A stretch of DNA of 64,000 nt from Caproicibacterium sp. BJN0003 (lineage in GTDB: Bacteria; Bacillota; Clostridia; Oscillospirales; Acutalibacteraceae). The stretch covers positions 682,001-746,000 of the forward strand of contig NZ_CP111108.1 in the NCBI RefSeq assembly GCF_026314295.1, read 5' to 3'. Positions 34,025 through 43,148 of the stretch are shown in pieces. A program made the translations under genes and the position numbers. Below the pieces are notes generated by a model. The model saw only the letters and a list, made by a program, of their open reading frames with translations. It did not search any database and was not told the origin of the DNA. Within the stretch, counting starts at the first letter, position 1, and the number at the start of each line of letters is the position of its first letter.

Positions 34025-37000
34025 ATGGAAATGGATCAAAAACTGGAGTATTGGAAAAATCGGCTTCTTGATTTAGGTAAGCGTAATCGACTTATAAACT
34101 GCGCTTTGCCAAAGGATGGCAAGCATGTCTCTAGAGCCACTCTTTTAATTTGCAATCCGTCATACGGTGATTTATGGAAAATGTTCTCGAATGGAGAAAC
34201 TTCACTTGAATTTCCTATTCCAGCCGATACTTTTGAAGATGATGAACAAGAATCCTTATTCAAATCCAATACATTTCAGAACGGCGTAAAAACAAATCAA
34301 AATCCTGCTGAGACCTATAAAACACTACGCAGTTTGATGAAAAAATCCAAAGAATTTTCCGATGAAAAAGGTCTCAACGCCCTGTATATTGCTTTTGGAT
34401 TTTTAAATTGGAAAGAAAAAGGTGTAGAAGGGCAAGAAATGCGTTCACCACTTTTGCTTGTCCCCGTCGTACTAACACAGGAAAGCCTTAATGATCCAAT
34501 AGTTCTTACACGTTCAGACGATGAAATAACAATCAATCATGCATTGGAACAAAAATTGTTAAACGACTTTGGAATAGAACTTCCGCAATTTGAAGAAGAT
34601 GATGATTGGAGCGGGTATCTGAAACATGTGCAGGACATGTGCGCTTCACTAAACTGGAATGTCGATTCGGATTTTGCACAACTGTCACTATTCTCTTTTT
34701 TAAAAATAAACATGTACCGTGACTTGGAAAAAAACACAAATAAAATAGGAGAACATCATATAGTTCGAGCTTTGAATGGTGAGGCTTTTAAGGATGGTAT
34801 CGATTGCTCAGATATAAAGTGCTTTAATCATGACGCCGTCGAACCTCAAAACGTATTTTCCGTTGTTGATGCGGATTCAAGCCAACAGGATGCTATTCTA
34901 CTTGCAAAACGCGGTGTGAGTTTTGTCCTACAGGGTCCCCCAGGTACTGGAAAGAGCCAAACCATAACAAATATCATTGCCGAATTAATGGCAGAAGGCA
35001 AGAAAGTATTGTTTGTGTCCGAAAAAGTGGCTGCACTCCAAGTTGTTTACAAGCGTCTGAAGCAAACCGGACTTGGTGATTTTTGTCTTACTTTACATAA
35101 TCATAACGCTAAACGTCGTGAGATACTCAATCAGTTGGAAGTTTCTTTTAAACTGTCTAGAAAAAAAGTTCAATTGCAACAGGATGCATTTAATAAGCTA
35201 TATCAGTTGAAAGAAACACGAGCAGCTCTGAACCTTTATGCGCAAGAACTTCACACAATAATAGAACCACTTGGTCAAACTATTTACCAAGTCAATGGTT
35301 TTCTAGCGAAGTATAGCAATTACAAAAATATTGACTACACTCAAGTAGATATAGATAAATTCACTCCTGAACTTTTTTCGCAATGCGAATCTGCATTGGA
35401 AGAGCTTGTCCGTATTGTCGACAAAAGTGGTTATCAGCAAGGCAATCCGTGGAATGGTTGTGTGTTATCGAGTATTACTTATGAATTCCGTCAACAATTT
35501 TTGGTTGATGCTGAAAAGCTATTAACTCTTGTTTCAAACGGTATAGTTTTATACAATGAAATTACTTCATTATTGGGCTCAGCAAAATTGATACCTTCAT
35601 ATACAGCAACATCAGACATAATTGATTTGTTCAATCTAGCAAAAAAATCACCAAACATTTCAACTGAGTGGCTGAAGCTTAATCTTGCTGAACAAATAGT
35701 ACAACTGGAAAATTGTGTGGAATTATTAAAAAAGCGCAATGATTTTGATGGACTTCACCGCAAAGCCGTTTATTACGGAGAAGCACTGCAAACATCCATT
35801 CAAGCAGTTGCTGATGCCACAGTTAATGCTGAAAAGGAAACATATAAGGCAACCAACGAGGCCTATAATATCGCATGTAGTGGTTTCATTTCGGCTTTTA
35901 ATGGTGATGTAGCAAAAAGCATATCCAATAGAAGTGACGCCTTTCGCAAACAGTTCTTTTTTTGTCAAACCCTAAATGACAAATATAAATCTTTACAGAA
36001 TGAGAACCGTACTTTAAAAGATGCATTGAGCGTTGCCACACAATCACTTGAATCTGAGCAGCAATCCCTTTCACAAAGGCAAAACGCATGGAACACTTCT
36101 CGCAGTCAAATTTCCGATGATTTAGATGTGAAGATTCTCTTAATTGACATTGAAGCTATACTTTCACGCTACAGAACAGTGTACCGTTCCGAATTGCGTC
36201 TTTTTAACTCGAAATATCGAAGTGACAGGAAAGCTCTACTCACTTATTGCAAAAGTACCACTAAAATGTCATATTCTGAAGCACTTTTATTGTTAGACAA
36301 AGTATATAATGCGCAGTGTACACAAAAGGATCTCGAAAAACAAGCAAAGGTAGTCAACAATGCACTTAACTTGAAAACCTGTAAAGAAACAGAATTTGCC
36401 AAAAACGTGGTAGCAATTAAAAATCTCAGCGATTCAATATCAATAAACAGTGATAAAGTTGAATCAATGAAACAATCGTTAATTTCAGAAGTTACAAATC
36501 ATATTCAAAATCTCCAAGCTGAGCTCTCTGCTACGTGTCAATCGTTTGACACTGCATGTCAAGCCTTAAGTTTAGCACTTGGCATTGAAATTAACGATAG
36601 CTGTGACTTTGTTACTCTCAAAAAAGAACTCGACTGGGCATTGCATTTTCAAACAAAAATGAAAGAATACGCCTGCAGCTCTTCGTTTGCAGCGAAAATC
36701 TGTGAATGTGATGACGAAGTTTTCTGTGAAATCTCAAAATATACATTAGCGGTTAAGAGTTGGGCTGATCAATTTGAGCCATGGCTAAACAAATATACGA
36801 AACTTTTTGAAGAAGAATTGCAGCCTCAATTTGGTGTAATGCCACTTACTGAATTAAAGGAAACTGTACAGAAGTGTAAAAATAATTTTGCAAGCTTGGA
36901 ATATCTAATAGACTATCATAACGCAGAGAAACGATTAAAAGATTTAGGAATTGATACTTTCCTTGAAAAAGCCAAAGCATTAAATTTAACGTCAAAAGAA

Positions 37001-39007
37001 ATTATACCGATTTTTAAAAAATGTTTTTATCGTTCATGGCTTGACGCTGTTATCCCAGGATTTCCGTCAGTGAATTCTTTTCGTAGATTGCGGCAAGACG
37101 AGTATGTCAAGCAATTTAGGCAACTCGACAAACAGCATCTGGAAATATCAAAGGCAGCTTTGATTGCAAGGCTAATTTCCCGCTTGCCGGACTTTGATTC
37201 CTTTTCAGCTAATAGTGGAGAAGTTGCATTGTTACGCCGAGAGATGGCAAAACAACGCAAACTTATGCCAACAAGAAAACTAATAGCTGCAATTCCAAAC
37301 TTGTTGCCAGCTTTAAAGCCCTGTATGATGATGTCACCTCTATCTGTTAGTACGTATCTCGGCAATAGCGGTTACGAATTTGACACAGTCATATTTGACG
37401 AAGCTTCACAGGTACCTACTGAAGATGCTATTTGTTCCATATTCAGAGCTAAGCAGGCAATTATCGCAGGCGACAGCAAACAATTACCGCCAACCGATTT
37501 TTTCAATTCTTCTATCTCGGATTCTGACGAATTTGAACAAAATGAAGACGGGGAAATTAATGACACAGGTGCGTATGAATCTCTGCTTGATGAAGCCTCT
37601 ATGTTGCCAACTCAAACACTGCTATGGCATTATCGCAGCAAGCATGAAGATTTGATAGCTTTTTCGAATGCCAAAATATACCAAGGAAACTTAATAACTT
37701 TCCCGTCTCCTATTGAAAAAGCTGATGGGATGGGTGTTGAGTATACTTACGTCGCTGGTGGAATGTATGAACGCGGAGGTAAAGGGAACCAAAAAGAGGC
37801 CGAAAAAATTGCCGACCTTGTATTCGATCATTTCAGAAAGTATCCAAATCGCAGTCTTGGGATAATAGCATTTGGAGCAATCCAACAAACGGCGATTGAA
37901 GAAGCAATTATCAGAAAACGTCGAGAAAATCCGCAATATGAGACTTTTTTCAAAGAAGACAAAGAAGAAAATGTGTTTATTAAAAATCTTGAAACGGTTC
38001 AAGGCGATGAACGCGATACAATAATCTTTAGCATTGGTTATGCACCAGATGCTTCGGGAAAATTTATAATGAATTTTGGTCCACTAAGCCGCAATGGTGG
38101 AGAACGCCGATTGAATGTTGCTATCACTCGCGCCAGGTATAATTTGAAGCTTGTTGGCTCAATAATGCCTACGGATATTGATGTTGACCGTACGAGTGGG
38201 CAAGGCCCGAAACTTTTGCGTTTATATATAGATTTTGCCATAAACGGGGCAAAAGCTATACTTGGCGAAACCACAATAAATACTGGTGTATGGTTCGATT
38301 CCTCATTTGAAGAAGCTATTTATAATTTCATAACTGCTCAAGGCTATGATGTTGTAACGCAAGTGGGGTGTTCTGGATATCGTATTGACATGGCAGTCCG
38401 CCATCCAGAGTATAACAATCGTTTTGCAATCGGTATTGAATGCGATGGTGCTGCATACCATTCAGCTCGTACCGCCCGCGAACGTGATAGGCTGCGTCAA
38501 ACCGTACTTGAAGATATGGGGTGGAATATTTATCGAGTGTGGTCAACTGATTGGATAAAAGATCAGCACACAGAGGGATTACACCTTCTTACAGCGATTA
38601 AGGAAGCGATACAAAATTATAGAGAACCGACTCCTAAAGCTCACACTGAATCATCGAAAGTTGCTGATTACTTAGACGTAAGTTCCAAATCTACACAGGA
38701 AAGTATTAAAGAAAAATATAAAACTATAGAGTCAAAGTATGCCGGATGTAATGCAAACGAAATCCCCATATCTGATTTTGAGCAGACAATGCTTCGAGTA
38801 TTAGCAAATAACTATGGCTTGGATAAAGAAGCTCTATTCAAAGAAACCGCACTGTACGGGTATCTTTGGCTACGGCAGGGTAGTACGATAAAAAAGAATT
38901 TCGAATGTGCTTATCAGAGATTACTTGCACAGAATAAAATCACTGAGAAGGATAAAGGGATTAAATTACTAATGGATATTTCTAATTCCAATTGCGATTT
39001 GCAATAA
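34025..39007 (+). CDS. DUF4011 - SF1 helicase - nuclease defence protein (Hhe-like)
   Basis: A 1660-aa protein. The N-terminal DUF4011 region has YWKNRLLDLGKRNRLINC near residue 8. SF1 helicase: Walker A GPPGTGKSQT (about 303), Walker B VIFDEASQVP (about 1121), GDSKQLPPTDFF (about 1145), VQGDERDTIIFS (about 1324) and RRLNVAITRARY. Motifs I and II are split by a roughly 700-residue, largely coiled-coil insertion. The C-terminal Vsr/DUF559-like nuclease is near 1450-1500 (YRIDMAVRHPEY; GIECDGAAYHS). This DUF4011-helicase-nuclease order has been reported as a single-gene antiphage system (Hhe). GGGGGA lies 8 nt before ATG 34025; the ORF could start at 33971 but has no SD there. Confidence 0.88.
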   Translation: MEMDQKLEYWKNRLLDLGKRNRLINCALPKDGKHVSRATLLICNPSYGDLWKMFSNGETSLEFPIPADTFEDDEQESLFKSNTFQNGVKTNQNPAETYKTLRSLMKKSKEFSDEKGLNALYIAFGFLNWKEKGVEGQEMRSPLLLVPVVLTQESLNDPIVLTRSDDEITINHALEQKLLNDFGIELPQFEEDDDWSGYLKHVQDMCASLNWNVDSDFAQLSLFSFLKINMYRDLEKNTNKIGEHHIVRALNGEAFKDGIDCSDIKCFNHDAVEPQNVFSVVDADSSQQDAILLAKRGVSFVLQGPPGTGKSQTITNIIAELMAEGKKVLFVSEKVAALQVVYKRLKQTGLGDFCLTLHNHNAKRREILNQLEVSFKLSRKKVQLQQDAFNKLYQLKETRAALNLYAQELHTIIEPLGQTIYQVNGFLAKYSNYKNIDYTQVDIDKFTPELFSQCESALEELVRIVDKSGYQQGNPWNGCVLSSITYEFRQQFLVDAEKLLTLVSNGIVLYNEITSLLGSAKLIPSYTATSDIIDLFNLAKKSPNISTEWLKLNLAEQIVQLENCVELLKKRNDFDGLHRKAVYYGEALQTSIQAVADATVNAEKETYKATNEAYNIACSGFISAFNGDVAKSISNRSDAFRKQFFFCQTLNDKYKSLQNENRTLKDALSVATQSLESEQQSLSQRQNAWNTSRSQISDDLDVKILLIDIEAILSRYRTVYRSELRLFNSKYRSDRKALLTYCKSTTKMSYSEALLLLDKVYNAQCTQKDLEKQAKVVNNALNLKTCKETEFAKNVVAIKNLSDSISINSDKVESMKQSLISEVTNHIQNLQAELSATCQSFDTACQALSLALGIEINDSCDFVTLKKELDWALHFQTKMKEYACSSSFAAKICECDDEVFCEISKYTLAVKSWADQFEPWLNKYTKLFEEELQPQFGVMPLTELKETVQKCKNNFASLEYLIDYHNAEKRLKDLGIDTFLEKAKALNLTSKEIIPIFKKCFYRSWLDAVIPGFPSVNSFRRLRQDEYVKQFRQLDKQHLEISKAALIARLISRLPDFDSFSANSGEVALLRREMAKQRKLMPTRKLIAAIPNLLPALKPCMMMSPLSVSTYLGNSGYEFDTVIFDEASQVPTEDAICSIFRAKQAIIAGDSKQLPPTDFFNSSISDSDEFEQNEDGEINDTGAYESLLDEASMLPTQTLLWHYRSKHEDLIAFSNAKIYQGNLITFPSPIEKADGMGVEYTYVAGGMYERGGKGNQKEAEKIADLVFDHFRKYPNRSLGIIAFGAIQQTAIEEAIIRKRRENPQYETFFKEDKEENVFIKNLETVQGDERDTIIFSIGYAPDASGKFIMNFGPLSRNGGERRLNVAITRARYNLKLVGSIMPTDIDVDRTSGQGPKLLRLYIDFAINGAKAILGETTINTGVWFDSSFEEAIYNFITAQGYDVVTQVGCSGYRIDMAVRHPEYNNRFAIGIECDGAAYHSARTARERDRLRQTVLEDMGWNIYRVWSTDWIKDQHTEGLHLLTAIKEAIQNYREPTPKAHTESSKVADYLDVSSKSTQESIKEKYKTIESKYAGCNANEIPISDFEQTMLRVLANNYGLDKEALFKETALYGYLWLRQGSTIKKNFECAYQRLLAQNKITEKDKGIKLLMDISNSNCDLQ

Positions 39008-39243
39008 CAATTACTATGAAAAACACCTGATCTGAATTTTTATTAATCGATAAGTTTGGTTATGCCCGCAAAACGGAATATTAGGATTTGAAGTTTTAAC
39101 GGAAATACTATAGTACAGAACATATATTTTTGATGAAAAAGTTTTTGACAATTTGTCTCCGGTATGTCATATTTTAATGCTTTTCTATTGTTGACGGGGC
39201 AATTTAGAGCGCTCTTGACTTTGTACTTAATATCTTCCAACTA

Positions 39244-39297
39244 AAAGGATCACCACTAACCGTCCAATAAAAAGAACAGTTGGTGGTGATTTTTGTA
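39244..39297. repeat. Dispersed hairpin repeat, copy D (downstream of the helicase-nuclease gene)
   Basis: ATCACCACTAAC pairs with GTTGGTGGTGAT around CGTCCAATAAAAAGAACA, followed by T5; it doubles as a terminator. Just after it GTGAATATAATTCAC forms a second small palindrome, the same companion palindrome seen at copies E and B. From here to 39473 I see no gene. Confidence 0.7.
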
Positions 39298-39473
39298 TGT
39301 GAATATAATTCACAAAATGATAAACGAACATTATATTAATTCTTTTGGCTTATATTTATCTGCTTTTGCAATTTTTTAAAACAAAAAACAATTATAAAGA
39401 AAACCGAGTGGGAATAGGAGTGGGAATAGGAAGCGATTTTTATTAATTAGAGATGACAACAATCAACATTTAT

Positions 39474-39514
39474 CAAAAAAGAAAAGCCGCACAAACTCAG
39501 CGTTTATGCGGCTT
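39474..39514 (-). terminator. tRNA-type terminator at the attachment scar
   Basis: On the minus strand AAAGCCGCA pairs with TGCGGCTTT, with a short loop and a long T run. It directly follows the tRNA 3' end fragment, as in an ordinary tRNA transcription unit. Confidence 0.7.
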
Positions 39515-39542
39515 TGGCGGAGAAAGTGGGATTTGAACCCAC
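39515..39542 (-). other. tRNA 3'-end fragment (candidate attachment site scar)
   Basis: Read on the minus strand this is a T arm (GTGGGTTCAAATCCCAC) plus acceptor strand TTTCTCCGCCA, including a discriminator G and encoded CCA, like the last 28 nt of a tRNA (tRNA-Ser-like by its end). Upstream minus-strand sequence does not fold into the rest of a tRNA. Such fragments are typical of tyrosine-integrase attachment sites in tRNA genes. Confidence 0.7.
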
Positions 39543-39585
39543 TTAAAGTTAGGCATAATCCGCGATACATAGGGACTTTTTATCA

Positions 39586-39609
39586 TTCGTGTTGCATTTC
39601 GTGTTGCAT
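39586..39609 (-). pseudogene. Remnant resembling a tyrosine integrase C-terminal tail
   Basis: On the minus strand the 12-bp unit ATGCAACACGAA occurs twice in tandem followed by a stop, encoding MQHEMQHE. I associate such MQH-rich tails with tyrosine integrases of Firmicutes phages, whose 3' end abuts the tRNA attachment core, as here (about 45 bp away). Only the tail is present, with no catalytic domain in either direction. Confidence 0.45.
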
Positions 39610-39623
39610 TATTCTTGCTTCAA

Positions 39624-39694
39624 AACGTGAATTATATTCACATAGAAAAATCACCATCAGCTACCCTGTATTGGACAGTTGATGGGGATTCTTT
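39624..39694. repeat. Dispersed hairpin repeat, copy E
   Basis: The GTGAATTATATTCAC palindrome is followed by ATCACCATCAGCTACC ... GGACAGTTGATGGGGAT and a CTTTTG tail. Same two-hairpin plan as copy B and, inverted, copy D. It lies immediately downstream of the orphan 343-aa gene (39766-40797, minus strand) and could terminate it. Confidence 0.7.
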
Positions 39695-39765
39695 TGTTAG
39701 TTGAGAAATATTATTATAAATAATAAGTACTTGAATTTTTTTTTTTAAACATCTGCAAACTAATC

Positions 39766-40797
39766 TTAGCCCGTAAGATCAGCCGGGGGCTTTTCAAAAG
39801 CAACCACTCTCCATTCATCTAATCGGGAATCCTTAATTAGCGCAATACAATAAATACCTGAAATGATTTGTGGTTGTTCAATAAGAAACTTCTCTGGCGC
39901 CTTTGGCAAGACATAAATATACGCTGTGTCGTGTCGCTGATTATAACGGATTTTTGTTGTTATCGCCGGATCAGGAATTGATTGATAGAGCTTTCTGACT
40001 TCTGAAAAATCACCCCAAACAGAAAGACTCGGTTCATATACAACTTTTTTCATTTCATCATAAGAAAAATCATCTTTTTTTTCAAGTAAGTCTGTAAAAT
40101 CCTTTGCAGTTTTCCATAGCTTTTGTTCTTCGGGTGTATATTCCTTACAAAACTCACGTACACTTTCTTTTAAATCTTCATCATTCATATCAGAGCCAAT
40201 TATACCGCTCCAAAACGGTGATCCCGTTATATTGCGTCCCCCCTTCTGAGAGGTAAGAGAAATCACAGGCGCATGCTGATGCTCCGCTTTCTCGATACAA
40301 GTCACACCTTTTGATTTGAGAAAATTAGAAAATTCAATAATTAGAGGCTCAATTTTTCCCACAAATAATACTACACAATGTAATCTAAGTGCTTCATCAT
40401 CTTGCAAAATACGACGAACCCTTTTTTTATCTGCATGTAAATAAAGCCCATACATTGTATCGTCTATAGATTGACCTAATGTTCGTTCTGTCCCATCTGC
40501 CAATATGTGATTGATTGATTGCTCACAGGAATCCTGAAACTTAGTTTTTAAATCAGATAAATACTCTGTATTCTCAGGAAATATTTTAATAGCATCAGTA
40601 ATTATTTCGGGTAAATATAAACTTCCACTCTTACCATCCCGTGTATATTTTCTAAGTAGCATGAGTCTAGTTTGCACAGCAATGTACATGAATTCAGAGC
40701 AATTACCTTTACTTGCTTCTACATAATCTATTGGCAATTGGTTTGTAAATCGATTATATTCTTTCACTGTGGTTTGAAATAGTTCCAATTTTTCCAT
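39766..40797 (-). CDS. Orphan 343-aa protein of the defence island
   Basis: Function not recognised. A soluble protein of mixed helix and strand with GGAGG before ATG 40797. Visible features: a helical N-terminal half (residues 1-150) and a central segment with HQHAPVISLTSQKGGRNI. A charged helical stretch follows (TPEEQKLWKTAKDFTDLLEK), and the C-terminal beta region (TTKIRYNQRHDTAYIYVLPK; GIYCIALIKDSRLDEW) could be a small enzyme or ligand domain. No signal peptide or membrane helix. It is flanked on both sides by the island's hairpin repeats (copies E and B), so it is probably a self-contained cargo gene, possibly defensive by context only. Confidence 0.75.
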   Translation of the reverse strand: MEKLELFQTTVKEYNRFTNQLPIDYVEASKGNCSEFMYIAVQTRLMLLRKYTRDGKSGSLYLPEIITDAIKIFPENTEYLSDLKTKFQDSCEQSINHILADGTERTLGQSIDDTMYGLYLHADKKRVRRILQDDEALRLHCVVLFVGKIEPLIIEFSNFLKSKGVTCIEKAEHQHAPVISLTSQKGGRNITGSPFWSGIIGSDMNDEDLKESVREFCKEYTPEEQKLWKTAKDFTDLLEKKDDFSYDEMKKVVYEPSLSVWGDFSEVRKLYQSIPDPAITTKIRYNQRHDTAYIYVLPKAPEKFLIEQPQIISGIYCIALIKDSRLDEWRVVAFEKPPADLTG

Positions 40798-40863
40798 AGC
40801 TTTACCTCCAAAAGTAAAAATCCAATCGAATTATTTGCATTCTACTGTCAAAACATTTTTACC

Positions 40864-41040
40864 GCGTTAATAATACTCTTAAATACCATAAAATGGAACA
40901 TCTTATAAGAAAATTTGTCAAGATTCAACATAATTAAAATGAAGTAATTAGATGAATTGATAGCAAAAGCGTGAATTAAATTCACATAAAAAGTCACCAT
41001 CAACTATCCTAATATTGGGTGGTTGATGGTGTTCCTTTTT
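40864..41040. repeat. Dispersed hairpin repeat, copy B (most complete with copy A)
   Basis: The core at 40864-40899 (begins GCGTTAATAATACTC) is the same as at 48692-48727, and similarity continues to about 40950. It is followed by GTGAATTAAATTCAC and the hairpin GTCACCATCAAC ... GTTGATGGTG near 40993-41030 with a T run. From 41041 to 41318 I see only AT-rich sequence with a GCTGTAA/TTACAGC inverted pair near 41145 and 41206; no gene. Confidence 0.72.
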
Positions 41041-41318
41041 ATTGTATATAAAATAAACTGCGAAGTTAATGCTTTTACTTAAAATGTTTTAGCCAAATCA
41101 AAGCCCAAAAGCACTTGGATGAGTGCGTAAGTATAGACCCGGCTGTAACTTTTTTGGGAATGTAATCCGTTAGGCAAGAGTGTTACACAAACTCACTATA
41201 CCATTACAGCTAAATTTGATTTTTTACAATTGGGAATTACTATAGCAAAAATTGTTGAAATAATTCCATAAAAAGAATATCATGTAAATTATAGATAAAT
41301 CTGAGGAGGATTGTGAAT

Positions 41319-42584
41319 ATGAAATGTCCTAAGTGTGGAGCGGAATTGCAAGAAGACGATCAATTCTGCAATAAATGTGGGACCAAGGTAGGTATAGAAA
41401 ATAAAATATCTGAGTCCAATTGTGTACCTAAAGAAAGCAATATTGAAGAACAGGTTTCCTCAGGTCATGAAAAAAATATAGGCAATGTAAAGAAAACTTA
41501 TAAAAATAATATCAGACGGATTTTGGTAATATCTTTGATTTTGGTTATCTCCATTACTAGCATATATTTTTTATACCCAATAATAAAATATAACAATGCT
41601 TTGTATTTATTAAATTCAAAGAACTATAATCAAGCAATATCAAGTCTTGAAGAACTTGGAGAATATAAAGATTCACCTGAGCAAATCAAAAAATGCAAAT
41701 ATCAGCAAGCAAAAGATTTGCTTGATAATAAAGAATATTCAGAGGCAATGCAAATTCTTTCTAAATTAGGTGATTATGTTGATAGTAAAAATATGCTTAA
41801 AGAATCAAAATATGAATTAGCAAAGGAAGAGATTAGTGCTACTAAATATGCAGATGTCATTAAATTATTAACTGAAATAAGCGATTACAAGGACAGTGCA
41901 GCAATTTTACAGGAAGCTCAATATAACTTAGCGTATGATTACTATAATAATGGAAAATATTTAGATGCAATTCAATTATATGAAAAATTGGATGACTATA
42001 AAGATTCAAAGGAAAAATTGACCCAAGCGTTATACAATGACGCGGTTGCAAGATATAAATCAGGAGATTTCTCTGATGCTGAAAAGGAATTTTCAAAAAC
42101 GTCTGAAGTGTATGCTGATTCAAAAACTTATCTATCAAATCTTAATATATTATTGAAATTTCAGGGAACATGGGAGGAAAATGAAACAAAATTTCAAAAA
42201 ATATTAAGTGGCTGGAAAGTTTATGAAGTATGTTATCCTAATTCAAATAAAACTCAAGTGTATGATTTCAATTATACCTTAGATGATAATAAATTGACTA
42301 TATCATCCGATGATATTGTAATGCTAAATGGTGATCAACTTATTGAAAAAGATTACTTGCGTACGAAGACTTATACAAAGATCAGTTCTAATGAATATAT
42401 ACCAGAGAGTAGTCCTAAACCATCGATAGGGATGACGGCTGAAGAAGTTAGGAATTCTCAATGGGGAGAGCCAGAAAAAATAAATAAGACCACTACAGCA
42501 AGTACAATACATGAGCAATGGGTTTATTCTAATAATCGATATATTTATTTAGATAATGGAATTGTGACAGCTATACAAAATTAG
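41319..42584 (+). CDS. Zinc-ribbon membrane protein with TPR-like repeats
   Basis: A 421-aa protein. Residues 1-25 form a zinc ribbon (KCPKCGAELQEDDQFCNKCG). One transmembrane helix lies near 68-90 (ILVISLILVISITSIYFLYP). Residues about 100-285 hold at least five TPR-like helical repeats with a recurring 'L..LGDYKDS' phrase. The C-terminal beta region contains a motif (GMTAEEVRNSQWGEPEKIN) like small outer-surface DUFs. Probably membrane-anchored; function unknown, perhaps a sensor or scaffold. ATG 41319 with GAGGAGG 9 nt upstream is preferred over GTG 41313. The zinc-ribbon plus TPR plan is common in clostridia. Confidence 0.8.
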   Translation: MKCPKCGAELQEDDQFCNKCGTKVGIENKISESNCVPKESNIEEQVSSGHEKNIGNVKKTYKNNIRRILVISLILVISITSIYFLYPIIKYNNALYLLNSKNYNQAISSLEELGEYKDSPEQIKKCKYQQAKDLLDNKEYSEAMQILSKLGDYVDSKNMLKESKYELAKEEISATKYADVIKLLTEISDYKDSAAILQEAQYNLAYDYYNNGKYLDAIQLYEKLDDYKDSKEKLTQALYNDAVARYKSGDFSDAEKEFSKTSEVYADSKTYLSNLNILLKFQGTWEENETKFQKILSGWKVYEVCYPNSNKTQVYDFNYTLDDNKLTISSDDIVMLNGDQLIEKDYLRTKTYTKISSNEYIPESSPKPSIGMTAEEVRNSQWGEPEKINKTTTASTIHEQWVYSNNRYIYLDNGIVTAIQN

Positions 42585-42675
42585 TTACATTTTAATTCAA
42601 GAAGAGTCAAGGTATGAAAAAATTAGTTTTAAAAATATAAAAAAGTCCCAGAAAACATATTTTCATACATTTTCT

Positions 42676-42798
42676 ATGCTTAACAATATTATAGAAATCG
42701 TCTTATTAAATGTATGTATAAGTAGTGCTATTAGCCGGTTAGTTGAAAAGGCATTAAACAAGGCCGACACTTCGATCCACAGTAAACTTAAAAAGTAA
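42676..42798 (+). CDS. Possible 40-aa hydrophobic small protein
   Basis: ATG at 42676, TAA at 42796-42798. A hydrophobic N-terminal half (MLNNIIEIVLLNVCISS) is followed by a basic half (RLVEKALNKADTSIHSKLKK). Size and layout resemble small membrane peptides or type I toxins, but there is no convincing SD. It may be chance or the tail of a decayed gene. Confidence 0.25.
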   Translation: MLNNIIEIVLLNVCISSAISRLVEKALNKADTSIHSKLKK

Positions 42799-42809
42799 TA
42801 CGTTTCCTA

Positions 42810-42866
42810 ACAACAAAAAATCCCCCAGCGGTCCTAAAAAATAAGGATAGCTGGGGGATCGCTTAT
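42810..42866. repeat. Hairpin repeat, copy F (direct repeat of copy A)
   Basis: ATCCCCCAGCGGTCCT ... AGGATAGCTGGGGGAT with flanking AACAAAAAA and GCTTA is almost the same sequence, in the same orientation, as the hairpin at 48785-48840. The two bracket the methylase/Mrr pair. From 42867 to 43148 the DNA is AT-rich; only the SD GAAAGG of the next gene can be assigned. Confidence 0.8.
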
Positions 42867-43148
42867 GTAGATACTTACTTGTTTATTAATTGTGTTCGTT
42901 TTTTAATATAGATTTAAATAGCTCAATGAACAATCGCTAATGCTTAATGCCTATACATAGTAGTTATAATTAGTTAGTTTTTGAACGGTCACAATTCCCG
43001 ATGCAAAAAAAACAGCTAGAAAAATCTATTTGTAATTGTATTTTCATAACCAAATGTGTATAATAAATATAGAATGATTTAGTGTTTCCTACAGCCTGTG
43101 CGACTTTAAATACATTAAAAGATATAGATTTACTGAAAGGATATGTTC

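Noticed and set aside
39515-39610. A complete tRNA gene on the minus strand
   Set aside because: Only the T arm, acceptor 3' strand and CCA are present; no anticodon or D arm can be formed from the preceding sequence.
41140-41215. Possible IS256-type end (GTTACACAAACTC and a GCTGTAA/TTACAGC inverted pair)
   Set aside because: Too short and no transposase fragment can be read next to it; could be chance in AT-rich DNA.
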